Shown here piece after piece: positions 9,765 to 17,570 of a stretch of DNA of 64,000 nt. Made by a program: the position numbers and the translations under genes. Below the pieces are notes generated by a model. That model was not told the origin of the DNA. It saw only the letters and a program-made list of their open reading frames with translations, and searched no databases. Position 1 is the first letter of the stretch, and each line of letters begins with the position of its first letter. Source of the stretch: Armatimonadota bacterium (lineage in GTDB: Bacteria > Armatimonadota > Zipacnadia > Zipacnadales > JABUFB01); the NCBI GenBank assembly GCA_013314775.1, contig JABUFB010000007.1, positions 103,483 through 167,482 of the forward strand, given 5' to 3'.

Positions 9765-9793
9765 TTGCCGCGGCTGCGGGTATCAGTTATGAT
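9765..9793 (+). promoter_or_regulatory. Candidate sigma-70-type promoter for the FecR-domain gene
   Basis: TTGCCG (9765-9770), a 17-bp spacer and TATGAT (9788-9793), ending 77 bp before the ATG at 9871, inside the 174-bp region between the divergent cyclase and FecR genes. Read by eye against the sigma-70 consensus only. Confidence 0.4.
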
Positions 9794-9870
9794 GCTGACA
9801 AGCGAACGCACGTTTCTGCGCATATTGGGTTCGTCAAAGCAACACCCAGGAGGGCTGGGTCAAACATCAT

Positions 9871-10758
9871 ATGCGAAGAGCGTCCCTTGTACTCATCATA
9901 AGCTTGGCGATACTTGCGGCCATCAGCATGTTTATGCTGGAGTCTCTCCTGGTCGTCCAGCGTGTCGCCGCAATCACGAACCCTACCGGCGCGATCAGTA
10001 TTCGCCCTCAGGGCAGCAATGCCTTCGTGAACCTTGGCGACACGAAACGGGTCATGGCCGGCACCGTCATCAAGACCGGGTCTGATGGCGAGCTTATGCT
10101 CAATTGGGTGGACGGGTCACGAATCAAGGTGGGCCCGAACACCACCATGCAGGTGCTCAAGTGTCAGGTGAATCGTGCGCGATCCAGCGAGAGCTACCTG
10201 TTCAAGCTGGACCTGGGGCGTGTATGGGTGCGCGTGCTCAAGCGGCTGTCACAGCGGTCGAAGTTCGAGATCAGCACCCCAACCGCGACCGCTGCGGTGC
10301 GCGGAACGATCTTCTCGGTCGCCGTGGCGGAAGACGGGTCCACCAGCGTCTCAGTGCTGCGGGGACAGGTTGACGTCGTGACCGACGAGGGTGATGTTGC
10401 GGTCCGGGCCGATCAGATAGCGGAAGTCGGCCGCGACGCTACCCCAGCGGTACTTGAGCAGAGCGACGCGGACCAGGCCCAGTGGAAGTCGGTCGCGGAT
10501 GTGGCCCGGCCCGCGCTGACCGTCGACAAGCCCATCGGAGACCGAATGCCCGCGGGGGCCCAGTCTGTTCACGTCAGCGGCACGGCGGAGCGTGGGGCCC
10601 AGGTGACCGTCAATGGTCATCCGGTGGCCGTGAAGATCAACGGCAGATTCGAGACGGACCTACCACTGCCCCACGGGACGGAGCCGGTACGGATCGAAGT
10701 CCGGGCGCGCGATGAGAAGGGCTTCGAGAGCGTCGTGGTGCGCAAGCTGACTCGGTAA
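9871..10758 (+). CDS. FecR-domain protein with C-terminal Ig-like domain
   Basis: 295 residues. An N-terminal hydrophobic helix (LVLIISLAILAAISMFML) works as signal anchor or uncleaved signal. A FecR domain follows (about 55-180; LGDTKRVMAGTVIKTGSDGE, FEISTPTATAAVRGTIFSV, VLRGQVDV), then an Ig-like domain (about 220-290; VHVSGTAERGAQVTVNG, RFETDLPL). FecR domains transmit envelope signals; here the partner is probably the divergent CHASE2 cyclase rather than a FecI sigma factor, since none is nearby. An AGGAGG lies 17 bases before the ATG, which is longer than usual. Confidence 0.85.
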   Translation: MRRASLVLIISLAILAAISMFMLESLLVVQRVAAITNPTGAISIRPQGSNAFVNLGDTKRVMAGTVIKTGSDGELMLNWVDGSRIKVGPNTTMQVLKCQVNRARSSESYLFKLDLGRVWVRVLKRLSQRSKFEISTPTATAAVRGTIFSVAVAEDGSTSVSVLRGQVDVVTDEGDVAVRADQIAEVGRDATPAVLEQSDADQAQWKSVADVARPALTVDKPIGDRMPAGAQSVHVSGTAERGAQVTVNGHPVAVKINGRFETDLPLPHGTEPVRIEVRARDEKGFESVVVRKLTR

Positions 10759-10812
10759 TCCATCCCAGCCACAGGACCGGCGCGGTCCACCGTCTCGAGC
10801 ACGGGGGGCGCA

Positions 10813-11895
10813 ATGTTCCGCCAGATGCGCCGACTTTTGGGCGCGTGCATTTCTTGTTTCATCTTCTGTACTTACCCGGGGCACTGTCAGACCGCTCCGG
10901 GTGACCTCGTCGAGATACAGGTTCCCGGCGCACACCTCTCGCTTTTCCCCACACCCCAGCAGCCGGTCCAGCTGGTGATCCGTGCCCGCGCCCTGACCCC
11001 AGCGGCAATTTCGCTGAGATGCCGCGCGGTGATCGACACACCCCCCGGGATGGCCGACTCGGGGTACCGGGTGTCTGATCCGCAGACGCTGGAACTCACT
11101 GAACAGGGGGTCTGGCGCGAGACCGCCCTTGTCTTCTCGTGCTCTCACACATGCGTGGCGATGACCACAGGGAAGCTGGTGATTCGCGGGTCGGCGGGAG
11201 ATGTTCCAGTTCGGAAAGACGTGCCGATCCGACTGGGCCGAGGCGCCCTGGCGTTCCTTGAGCGCCGCTCGGTTCCATACCCCGACGGCGTACGCGCACT
11301 GGATGTCACGTGCCTGGAAAACCCCTTCCTGCGCGCGGAAGTGATTGGGCCGTCCGGGTGCGTCGCGAGCCTGTTCAGCCATGCAGTCGGCCCGGATGCG
11401 CTGGTGCCCGGCGATCACCCCTTCGGGCTGGTCTGGGCGGGGTTCGACGAGTGGCATCACAGCACCATGCCCCGGCCGGGCGAGGAAGTTGCTGCCGTCT
11501 ACTCCGGCAGAGCACTGGGTGGGGTCGCGAACATGACCGTCCGCCTGGCTGGGGACAGCGACTGCCTGGAGGTCACCTGGGACGCGCGCGCACTGCCCGC
11601 CTCGCCAGGGCCGATCTACCTGGCGACGAGTGTAGTCAAAGGTTCGTCGCTTACAGTGCCGGGGGCGGGAGATGCTACGGCCGGCGAGATTCTGCCCGTT
11701 CCCGCCCAGGGCACGGGACAAATGCGAGTGGCCCCGGCCGGCGAGGGGCAGGCGCTGGTGGTGGAGTATGCGGCTTCCACGCTGGTGAGCGTCACGGCCG
11801 GGTCGCGGCGCCCCTGGTACGACTACTTGGCCTTCAATCTCGGGGAAGGGTCGCCGGGTATCGTGACCTTCCGGCTGCGGATCGCGCCGCTGTGA
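10813..11895 (+). CDS. Secreted protein of unknown function
   Basis: 360 residues with a signal peptide (RRLLGACISCFIFCTYPGHC then QTAPG). I do not recognise the family. The mature part is beta-rich, with a possible Ig-like region (about 25-140) and a second half (about 160-350) that resembles galactose-mutarotase or DUF-type beta-sandwiches only in general composition (WAGFDEWHHSTMPRPGEE). It lies 54 bp after the FecR-domain gene on the same strand, so the two may be co-transcribed, and it ends at a bidirectional hairpin shared with the convergent synthase-like gene. Confidence 0.72.
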   Translation: MFRQMRRLLGACISCFIFCTYPGHCQTAPGDLVEIQVPGAHLSLFPTPQQPVQLVIRARALTPAAISLRCRAVIDTPPGMADSGYRVSDPQTLELTEQGVWRETALVFSCSHTCVAMTTGKLVIRGSAGDVPVRKDVPIRLGRGALAFLERRSVPYPDGVRALDVTCLENPFLRAEVIGPSGCVASLFSHAVGPDALVPGDHPFGLVWAGFDEWHHSTMPRPGEEVAAVYSGRALGGVANMTVRLAGDSDCLEVTWDARALPASPGPIYLATSVVKGSSLTVPGAGDATAGEILPVPAQGTGQMRVAPAGEGQALVVEYAASTLVSVTAGSRRPWYDYLAFNLGEGSPGIVTFRLRIAPL

Positions 11896-11920
11896 GTTTG
11901 TTTGCGTCTCCCGGCAAAGC

Positions 11921-11955
11921 GAACGGCGCGCCCCTGTGGCAGGAGCGCGCCGTTA
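11921..11955. terminator. Bidirectional hairpin between convergent genes
   Basis: Inverted repeat AACGGCGCGC / GCGCGCCGTT, a 10-bp stem (11922-11931 with 11945-11954) and 13-nt loop, between the stops of the convergent genes ending at 11895 and 11989. No strong T tract on either side. Confidence 0.55.
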
Positions 11956-11988
11956 TGGCTTGCGGAGGGTCGTTTCGATGCCGGGGAG

Positions 11989-13362
11989 CTACTGGTCCGG
12001 CCCGATGCCCACGAACTGGGCTGCAAGCTGGACCATCTCCTGGTCCGAAACCTGTGTTACCCGGCCCGATGCGTATTGCTCATCGATGAGTTCCTTGATC
12101 TGCTGGACGCCGGGATGATCCTTGGATATACGGGCGTCACCCTCCAGCCGATACCAGACATTGATCCACTGGGCAATCCCGGCGAGGCCGGACTTGTCGG
12201 TGACCGCAACCCCCGGCGGACGGTTGAGGATTTTGGCGGTGTCGAAGATGTTGTAGATCTCCTCGTCCTTGTACAGCCCATCGGCGTGGATGCCGGCCTT
12301 GGTGACGTTGAAGTTTGCGCCCACGAAGGGTTGGTTATCCGGGATGCACATGCCGATTTCCCGCGCGAAATAGTCGGCGATCTCGGTGATAACCGACAAG
12401 TCCATCCCGTCGTTGGTTCCCCGCAGGGCGCAGTACTCGATGGCGAGCGCTTCCACCGGGGTGTTGCCGGTGCGCTCTCCGATGCCCAGACAGGTGCCGT
12501 TGGCCACGCCGCATCCGTAGAGCCAGGCAGTGGTAGCGTTGACCAGGCCATTGTAGAAGTCATTGTGCCCGTGCCATTCGAGGCAGTCCGCGGGGACGCC
12601 GCCCAGGAAGCGCAGGCCGTAGATGATCCCGCGGACGCTGCGGGGCAATGCGACGCCCGGATAAGTGACGCCAAAGCCCAAGGTGTCGCAGGCGCGCACC
12701 TTGATGGGCGTCTTCGCTTCCTCGGACAGCTTCATCAATTCGCGCACGAAGGGGATGACGAAGCCGTAGAAGTCGGCCCGGGTTATGTCCTCGAGATGGC
12801 AGCGGGGGATGATGCCCTCCTCCAGAGCCATCTTCACTACCGCCAGGTAGTTGTCCATGGCCTCGGAGCGCTTCATGTTGAGCTTGTGGAAGATGTGGTA
12901 GTCGGAGCAGGAGGTGAGCATCCCGGTTTCCTTGATGCCCAACTCGCGCACAAGCTGGAAGTCCTTGCGAGATGCCCGGATCCAGCTCGTGACTTGCGGG
13001 AACTCGTAGCCCCGCTCCTGGCAAAGCCGGAGAGCTTCGCGATCGCGCTCAGTGTAAACGAAAAATTCGCAGGCCCGGATGATGCCCTTCGGCCCACTCA
13101 GGCGGTTGAGCATGTCATAGATGGCCACGATCTGCGCAGGTGTGAAAGGCGGCCGGGACTGCTGACCGTCGCGGAAGGTGGTGTCGCTGATATAGATCTG
13201 CGCCGGCGGGTTCATCGGCACCTGGCGATGGTTGAACACGATGCGCGGCACGTCATGGTAGGGGAACACATCCCTGTATAGCTGTGGCTCGTCCACGTCC
13301 TGCAACTCGTAGTGGTAGTATTCCTCCTCCAGGAGATTCGTAGCGGGATTGTAGTGAGGCAT
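11989..13362 (-). CDS. Isopropylmalate/homocitrate synthase-family protein (HMGL-like)
   Basis: 457-residue TIM-barrel enzyme of the DRE-metallolyase superfamily. Signature segments are DTTFRDGQQS (catalytic Arg and metal-binding Asp), EWHGHNDF, GERTGNTPVEA and TKAGIHADG, which provide the HxH-type metal site of acyl-CoA/2-oxoacid condensing enzymes. The 450-residue length lacks the full C-terminal leucine-regulatory domain of LeuA, so homocitrate-, citramalate- or isopropylmalate-type condensation are all possible; the substrate is not readable. The open frame runs up to 13521, but GGAGGAAGG placed 5-6 bases before ATG 13362 fixes the start. It is divergent from an aldo/keto-reductase-like gene. 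Confidence 0.88.
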   Translation of the reverse strand: MPHYNPATNLLEEEYYHYELQDVDEPQLYRDVFPYHDVPRIVFNHRQVPMNPPAQIYISDTTFRDGQQSRPPFTPAQIVAIYDMLNRLSGPKGIIRACEFFVYTERDREALRLCQERGYEFPQVTSWIRASRKDFQLVRELGIKETGMLTSCSDYHIFHKLNMKRSEAMDNYLAVVKMALEEGIIPRCHLEDITRADFYGFVIPFVRELMKLSEEAKTPIKVRACDTLGFGVTYPGVALPRSVRGIIYGLRFLGGVPADCLEWHGHNDFYNGLVNATTAWLYGCGVANGTCLGIGERTGNTPVEALAIEYCALRGTNDGMDLSVITEIADYFAREIGMCIPDNQPFVGANFNVTKAGIHADGLYKDEEIYNIFDTAKILNRPPGVAVTDKSGLAGIAQWINVWYRLEGDARISKDHPGVQQIKELIDEQYASGRVTQVSDQEMVQLAAQFVGIGPDQ

Positions 13363-13570
13363 GCGCCTTCCTCCAGCCGACGAGATTCGGCCCGGCCAAC
13401 AGGCGGGCAAAGACGGCAGGTTGCACAAACGACACCGCGCGAGGGACCTGGTGTGCTTGGTGGGGTCGCTGCTGCAAATGGGCGCCAACCGGAAGCGTAA
13501 ATGTGTTATAGTACTGGCCACGCGATATGTGCCGGATTATAGCACGTATACACAGGAGCCTGCAAAGCAC

Positions 13571-14395
13571 ATGTCTTTCCCGACAACGAATATCGGCGGC
13601 ATCGAGATCTCTCGACTGATGATCGGCAGTAACACTTTCCACGGTTTCTCCCATTTTAGCAGTGCGCGCGATAACTGGCTCCGGCAGCATTTCACACCAG
13701 AGCGCATCTACGAGGTCATGCGTTACTGCGCCGAACAGGGCCTGAACGCGACCATCGCTATCCAGCGCAAAGACTACAAAGAGATCATGGAGCAGGTCGA
13801 GAAAGACACCGGGGTCCACATCAACTACATCGCCACACCGGCCGGGGCGACGCTGGATGACCTCAAGCGCGGCGTGGATGAGGCCGCCGATCTTGGTTGC
13901 GAGTTCTGCTGGCCCCACACAAGCTGGACCGACGTGCGCGTACTCGCCAGCGAGAACCGCATCCACGAGGGCCCTGAGGCGCTGGAGTACATCCGCAAAA
14001 AGGGCATGATCCCCGGTTGGAGCACCCACCGTCCGGAGACGGTCATCGTGTCGGATCGCGCCGGCTACGACTGCGCCGGTTATGTGCAGATTTTCAACTC
14101 CATCGGGTTCCTGTGCGCCATCGAGACCGACTGGGAGCGCAATATCATCCAGGGAACGCCCAAGCCCGTGGTGAGCATCAAGCCGCTTGGGGCCGGGAGG
14201 ATCATGCCCCCCACAGGCCTGGCCTTCGTATACGGTAATATCAAACCCATTGATACGGTGGTCATCGGGATGATGAGCGTCCAGGAAGCCGAGGAGGATA
14301 TCCGCATTGCGCGGCAGTGTATCGAGCAGAGCTGGAGGGGGCCGGAAGTCGAACTGCAGTACACGCGCAGCAAGGCGGCACTGAAGAAGGACTGA
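13571..14395 (+). CDS. Aldo/keto-reductase-like TIM-barrel protein
   Basis: 274 residues starting MSFPTTNIGGIEISRLMIGS, with AGGAG 13 bases upstream. The beginning (IEISRLMIGSNTFHGF) and the end (PLGAGRIMPPTG then DTVVIGMMSVQEAEEDI) match the first strand and the C-terminal cofactor-side segment of aldo/keto reductases, but the canonical Asp-Tyr-Lys-His catalytic set is not obvious. It may be a divergent, possibly non-reductase, barrel. The gene is divergent from the synthase-like gene and sits 44 bp before the rubrerythrin-fusion gene on the same strand, so it may share an operon with the latter. Confidence 0.7.
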   Translation: MSFPTTNIGGIEISRLMIGSNTFHGFSHFSSARDNWLRQHFTPERIYEVMRYCAEQGLNATIAIQRKDYKEIMEQVEKDTGVHINYIATPAGATLDDLKRGVDEAADLGCEFCWPHTSWTDVRVLASENRIHEGPEALEYIRKKGMIPGWSTHRPETVIVSDRAGYDCAGYVQIFNSIGFLCAIETDWERNIIQGTPKPVVSIKPLGAGRIMPPTGLAFVYGNIKPIDTVVIGMMSVQEAEEDIRIARQCIEQSWRGPEVELQYTRSKAALKKD

Positions 14396-14439
14396 CTACC
14401 GCGCACGGGTGCGAAATGACTGCAAGCGGGGTGTGGGAT

Positions 14440-16380
14440 ATGAACGATCGATGGATCTGCAGTGTCTGTGGTTATATCCACAAGGGGCCGGCTCCTCCGG
14501 ATGCCTGCCCCAGCTGCGGCGCGCCTTTCACGGCCTTCGAGCGCCGTGAGGCGGACCCGAAGCGCCGCTACCGACGCATTCAGATAATCGAAGAGCGCCC
14601 CGAGGGCTTCAGGTACCTGATCATCGGCAACAGCGCAGCAGGACGCACCGCGGCCCAGGCGCTTTCGGCGATGGACCCCGATGCCACGATCACGATCCTG
14701 TCGGAAGAGCATGTGGGGCTCTACGCCAGGCCCATCCTGCCCGACTTCATCGGCGGTATGGACCGCGAGGATTGCCTGTCAACGGGCGCCCATTTCGACG
14801 ACGAGGGGCTCGAGATCGTCAAGGGAGTCGTGGCGGAGAGCATCGACCGGGTGGCGAAGACAGTCTCCTGTTCGGACGGCTCGACGTACCCCTACGACGC
14901 GCTCCTTCTTGCCACGGGATCAAGCCCGATTCAGATCCCCTGGCCCGGTTCGGACGCGGATGGCATCGCGTACTTCCGCACCTTTGCGGATGCCGAACGC
15001 ATCGCACAAGCAGCCGGGGATGCGACCCATGCGGTGGTTGTGGGCGGCGGTCTGTTGGGGCTGGAGTTCATTCGGGCCTTCCACATGCGCAAGATACCCA
15101 CGACGCACCTGGTCAGGGAAGCGCGCATCGGCGCGCCGGCGCTGGATGAGAAAGCCGGGGAGGTCATCGAACGCGCCCTGGCCGGTTGGGGCGTTGAGGT
15201 GATCCTGGAGGACGAAGTCGAGAGGTTCGAGTCCAGGGACGGACGAGTTTCGGCGGTCAGAACAAAGGGTGGGAGAACCATTGAGTGCGACCTGGTGGGC
15301 GTCGCGGTCGGAGTTAGGCCACGCGTCGATCTTGCGCGCGAAGCCGGACTTGAGGTGGACCGCGGAATCGTCGTGAACCGGCGGTTCCAGACCAGTGACC
15401 CATCGATCTACGCCGCTGGCGATGTAGCCCAGGCTTACGACCAGGTCTGGAACGAGAACCGCGTCAACACCTCCTGGCGCAACTCTTCGGAACAGGGTGA
15501 CTATGCGGGTATCTACATGGCCGGAGGCGAAGGGGAATACCCGGGCGCAGTGGCCGCGAACTTTCAGCTTGCCGCTGGGCTTCCATTCTGCGCCATCGGC
15601 ATCTCCAATCCCGCCGACGAGAGCGCATTTGAGGTCGAGGTCAGCGTGGATATGGATAAGCGCACGTACCGCAAGCTTGTCCGCCGGGATGGCGTGCTGG
15701 TGGGCGCTTGTCTGGTTGGAGACCTGAGCGATTCGAGAAAGATCGAGGACGAGATTCGAGAGAGCACATCACCCATACAGCCCGGCGCGGAGCAGGCTAC
15801 TCCCGCGCCGAAAGGCCCCAACGAGGGCGAAAACAAGCAAGGCGGCCCCGAACCGCCACAGGAGGAGGCCGGGACCATGCGCAAGATGACGGAAGAGAAC
15901 GTGAAAGCGGCATTCGCCGGTGAGAGCCAGGCCCATATGAAGTACCTCAACTTCGCGGTGAAGGCCGCAGAGGAGGGCAAGTCCAACGTGGCCCGGCTGT
16001 TCCGGGCGGCATCCTTCGCGGAGCAGGTCCATGCGTCCTCGCATCTCGATGTCCTGGGCGGCATCGGCAGTACCGCCGAGAACCTGTCCGAGGCAGCCTA
16101 TGGGGAAAACTTCGAGGTTGAGGAAATGTACCCGGCTTTCATGATCGTTGCGGAGGACCAGGAAGAGTTCGAGGCTCACCAGAGTTTCGGCAACGCCTAT
16201 GAGGCAGAAAAGCAGCACCACGAGTTCTATCTGAAGGCCAAGGAAGCTGTGGATGCGGGCCGCGATGTGGACCTGGGCATCATCAACGTCTGCTCGGTAT
16301 GCGGCTGCACCCTCGAAGGCGAGGCCCCACACAAGTGTCCCGTCTGCGGGGCGAAGAAGGAAAAGTTCGTGCAGTTCTGA
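14440..16380 (+). CDS. Rubredoxin-like / NADH:rubredoxin oxidoreductase / rubrerythrin fusion
   Basis: 646 residues in one frame. Residues 7-26 form a short rubredoxin-like metal site (C7, C10, C23, C26). About 45-430 is an FAD- and NAD-dependent oxidoreductase of the NROR type (YLIIGNSAAGRTAAQALSAM for FAD, VVVGGGLLGLEF for NAD, IYAAGDVAQ). A Pro/Gly/Gln-rich linker (about 440-478) leads to a full rubrerythrin: di-iron ligands in FAGESQAH (E495), FAEQVH (E528, H531) and YEAEKQHHEF, and a C-terminal rubredoxin site (C618, C621, C633, C636). Together they could pass electrons from NAD(P)H to the di-iron centre to reduce peroxide. GGAGGAGG at 15861-15868, 8 bases before in-frame ATG 15877, may also give a free 167-residue rubrerythrin. 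ATG 14416 is an alternative start for the long form. Confidence 0.93.
   Translation: MNDRWICSVCGYIHKGPAPPDACPSCGAPFTAFERREADPKRRYRRIQIIEERPEGFRYLIIGNSAAGRTAAQALSAMDPDATITILSEEHVGLYARPILPDFIGGMDREDCLSTGAHFDDEGLEIVKGVVAESIDRVAKTVSCSDGSTYPYDALLLATGSSPIQIPWPGSDADGIAYFRTFADAERIAQAAGDATHAVVVGGGLLGLEFIRAFHMRKIPTTHLVREARIGAPALDEKAGEVIERALAGWGVEVILEDEVERFESRDGRVSAVRTKGGRTIECDLVGVAVGVRPRVDLAREAGLEVDRGIVVNRRFQTSDPSIYAAGDVAQAYDQVWNENRVNTSWRNSSEQGDYAGIYMAGGEGEYPGAVAANFQLAAGLPFCAIGISNPADESAFEVEVSVDMDKRTYRKLVRRDGVLVGACLVGDLSDSRKIEDEIRESTSPIQPGAEQATPAPKGPNEGENKQGGPEPPQEEAGTMRKMTEENVKAAFAGESQAHMKYLNFAVKAAEEGKSNVARLFRAASFAEQVHASSHLDVLGGIGSTAENLSEAAYGENFEVEEMYPAFMIVAEDQEEFEAHQSFGNAYEAEKQHHEFYLKAKEAVDAGRDVDLGIINVCSVCGCTLEGEAPHKCPVCGAKKEKFVQF
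15861..15879 (+). promoter_or_regulatory. Internal ribosome-binding site and ATG for rubrerythrin
   Basis: GGAGGAGG followed by 8 bases and an in-frame ATG (15877) at the exact boundary where rubrerythrin homology begins. It could support a second product of 167 residues from the same reading frame. Confidence 0.55.
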
Positions 16381-16404
16381 GCCCCGTCCAGTACGGCGGT
16401 GATA

Positions 16405-16441
16405 CAAGCCCGGCGCGACAGCTGTCGTCGCGCCCGGCTTG
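16405..16441. terminator. Bidirectional hairpin between rubrerythrin fusion and Gfo/Idh gene
   Basis: Near-perfect inverted repeat CAAGCCCGGCGCGAC / GTCGCGCCCGGCTTG (one mismatch), 7-nt loop, followed by GTTTATC. It lies between convergent genes ending at 16380 and 16464. Confidence 0.65.
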
Positions 16442-16463
16442 GTTTATCGATATTGGACGGATG

Positions 16464-17504
16464 CTACTCGAACTGGGTCCCCAGCTTGGCTTGGGAGATG
16501 ACCCACATGTTCTGAACCGCCTCGTCGAGTGTGACCGGGAACTGGGTGCCCTCGCGGATTGCGCTGTAGAGCTCGTCCCATATCGCCCAGGCCTTCGGGT
16601 GGCTGGCCTGGATGGTCTCCTCAATCCAAGGGAGCTTCTCCGGGCTGCCGAAACCCTCACCCGGAGTGCCGGGGTCCGCAGTGCGTTCAGGCAGGGCGAC
16701 GGACGGGTCCAGGTACTTCAGCTGGATTGTGTCGCCGGTGCAGGTGAGGGCGCCGCGGCTGCCCCAGATCAGGTACTCCGGCGCCCCAAGGGCCGCTCCG
16801 CCGCTGATTTCCAGGTCCACGATTCGGCCATTCTCGCCCTTGAGAATGATCTTGAGGTGGTCTTCGGCGTCGCCAACGGCCGCGACGCGTTTGAGGTCGC
16901 TCCACATGGAGGCGATGGGCGCGCCCAGCAGCTGGCAGGCGTGGTCCACGATGTGCGGACCCCAGTTGAGAAGCTGTCCGCCGCCGAACTCCATGATGGT
17001 CTGCCAGTCGTCGCGGCGCTGGTAGCTGACCCGGGCCAGCTTCACCTCATGCACATCGCCCAGTTTGCCCGAAGCGATAATCTCGCGGATCACGAGGAAC
17101 GCCGGTTCGAAGCGCCGGTTGTGCCGCACGAAGAGCTTCGAGCCGGTGCGCTCGGAGGTGGCCCGCAGGCTCTTAGCCTCCTCGAAAGTCAGGCACATGG
17201 GCTTTTCCATGAAGACCATCTTACCGGCTTCGAGGGCCATGATGCCGTGAGCGTAGTGGTCATTTGAGCGGGTGGCGATGTCCACCAGTTCCACTTCGGG
17301 ATCATTGATGAGGTCGCGCACGCTCTCGTAGCTGCGTCCGCCGTAAGTCTCCTCGAAGCGCTTGCAGCGCTCGGGGATGATGTCGCAGGCGGCCACAAGC
17401 GTGAACTTGTCGGTCTTGCCCTCAAGCTCCTTGCAGTGCATCCCCCAACCCGCGCGTCCCAGGCCGACGAGACCAATCCTGATGGGCTCTGACAATGTGC
17501 TCAC
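16464..17504 (-). CDS. Gfo/Idh/MocA-family NAD(P)-dependent oxidoreductase
   Basis: 346 residues. The N-terminal Rossmann fold shows IGLVGLGRAGWGMHC and the conserved EKP motif (FMEKPMC, catalytic lysine); the C-terminal alpha/beta domain contains NWGPHIVDHACQLLG with the conserved Asp/His pair of the family. Members oxidise or reduce sugars, inositols and related compounds; the substrate cannot be named. It follows the sialidase gene by 66 bp on the same strand, so a role in handling a released sugar is plausible. The start is uncertain: GTG at 17504 lies within the AAGGTGAG stretch, while TTG at 17495 would be spaced correctly from it. Confidence 0.9.
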   Translation of the reverse strand: MSTLSEPIRIGLVGLGRAGWGMHCKELEGKTDKFTLVAACDIIPERCKRFEETYGGRSYESVRDLINDPEVELVDIATRSNDHYAHGIMALEAGKMVFMEKPMCLTFEEAKSLRATSERTGSKLFVRHNRRFEPAFLVIREIIASGKLGDVHEVKLARVSYQRRDDWQTIMEFGGGQLLNWGPHIVDHACQLLGAPIASMWSDLKRVAAVGDAEDHLKIILKGENGRIVDLEISGGAALGAPEYLIWGSRGALTCTGDTIQLKYLDPSVALPERTADPGTPGEGFGSPEKLPWIEETIQASHPKAWAIWDELYSAIREGTQFPVTLDEAVQNMWVISQAKLGTQFE

Positions 17505-17570
17505 CTTCCGAGCGGACCTTGAGAAGCCCGCGTGATTAGCTGCCCAGCTCTTCGTCTGTCCAATTCGCCG

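Noticed and set aside
9760..9765. TTGAAT as -35 of the FecR promoter
   Set aside because: It would be 22 bp from TATGAT; TTGCCG at 9765 gives the normal 17-bp spacing.
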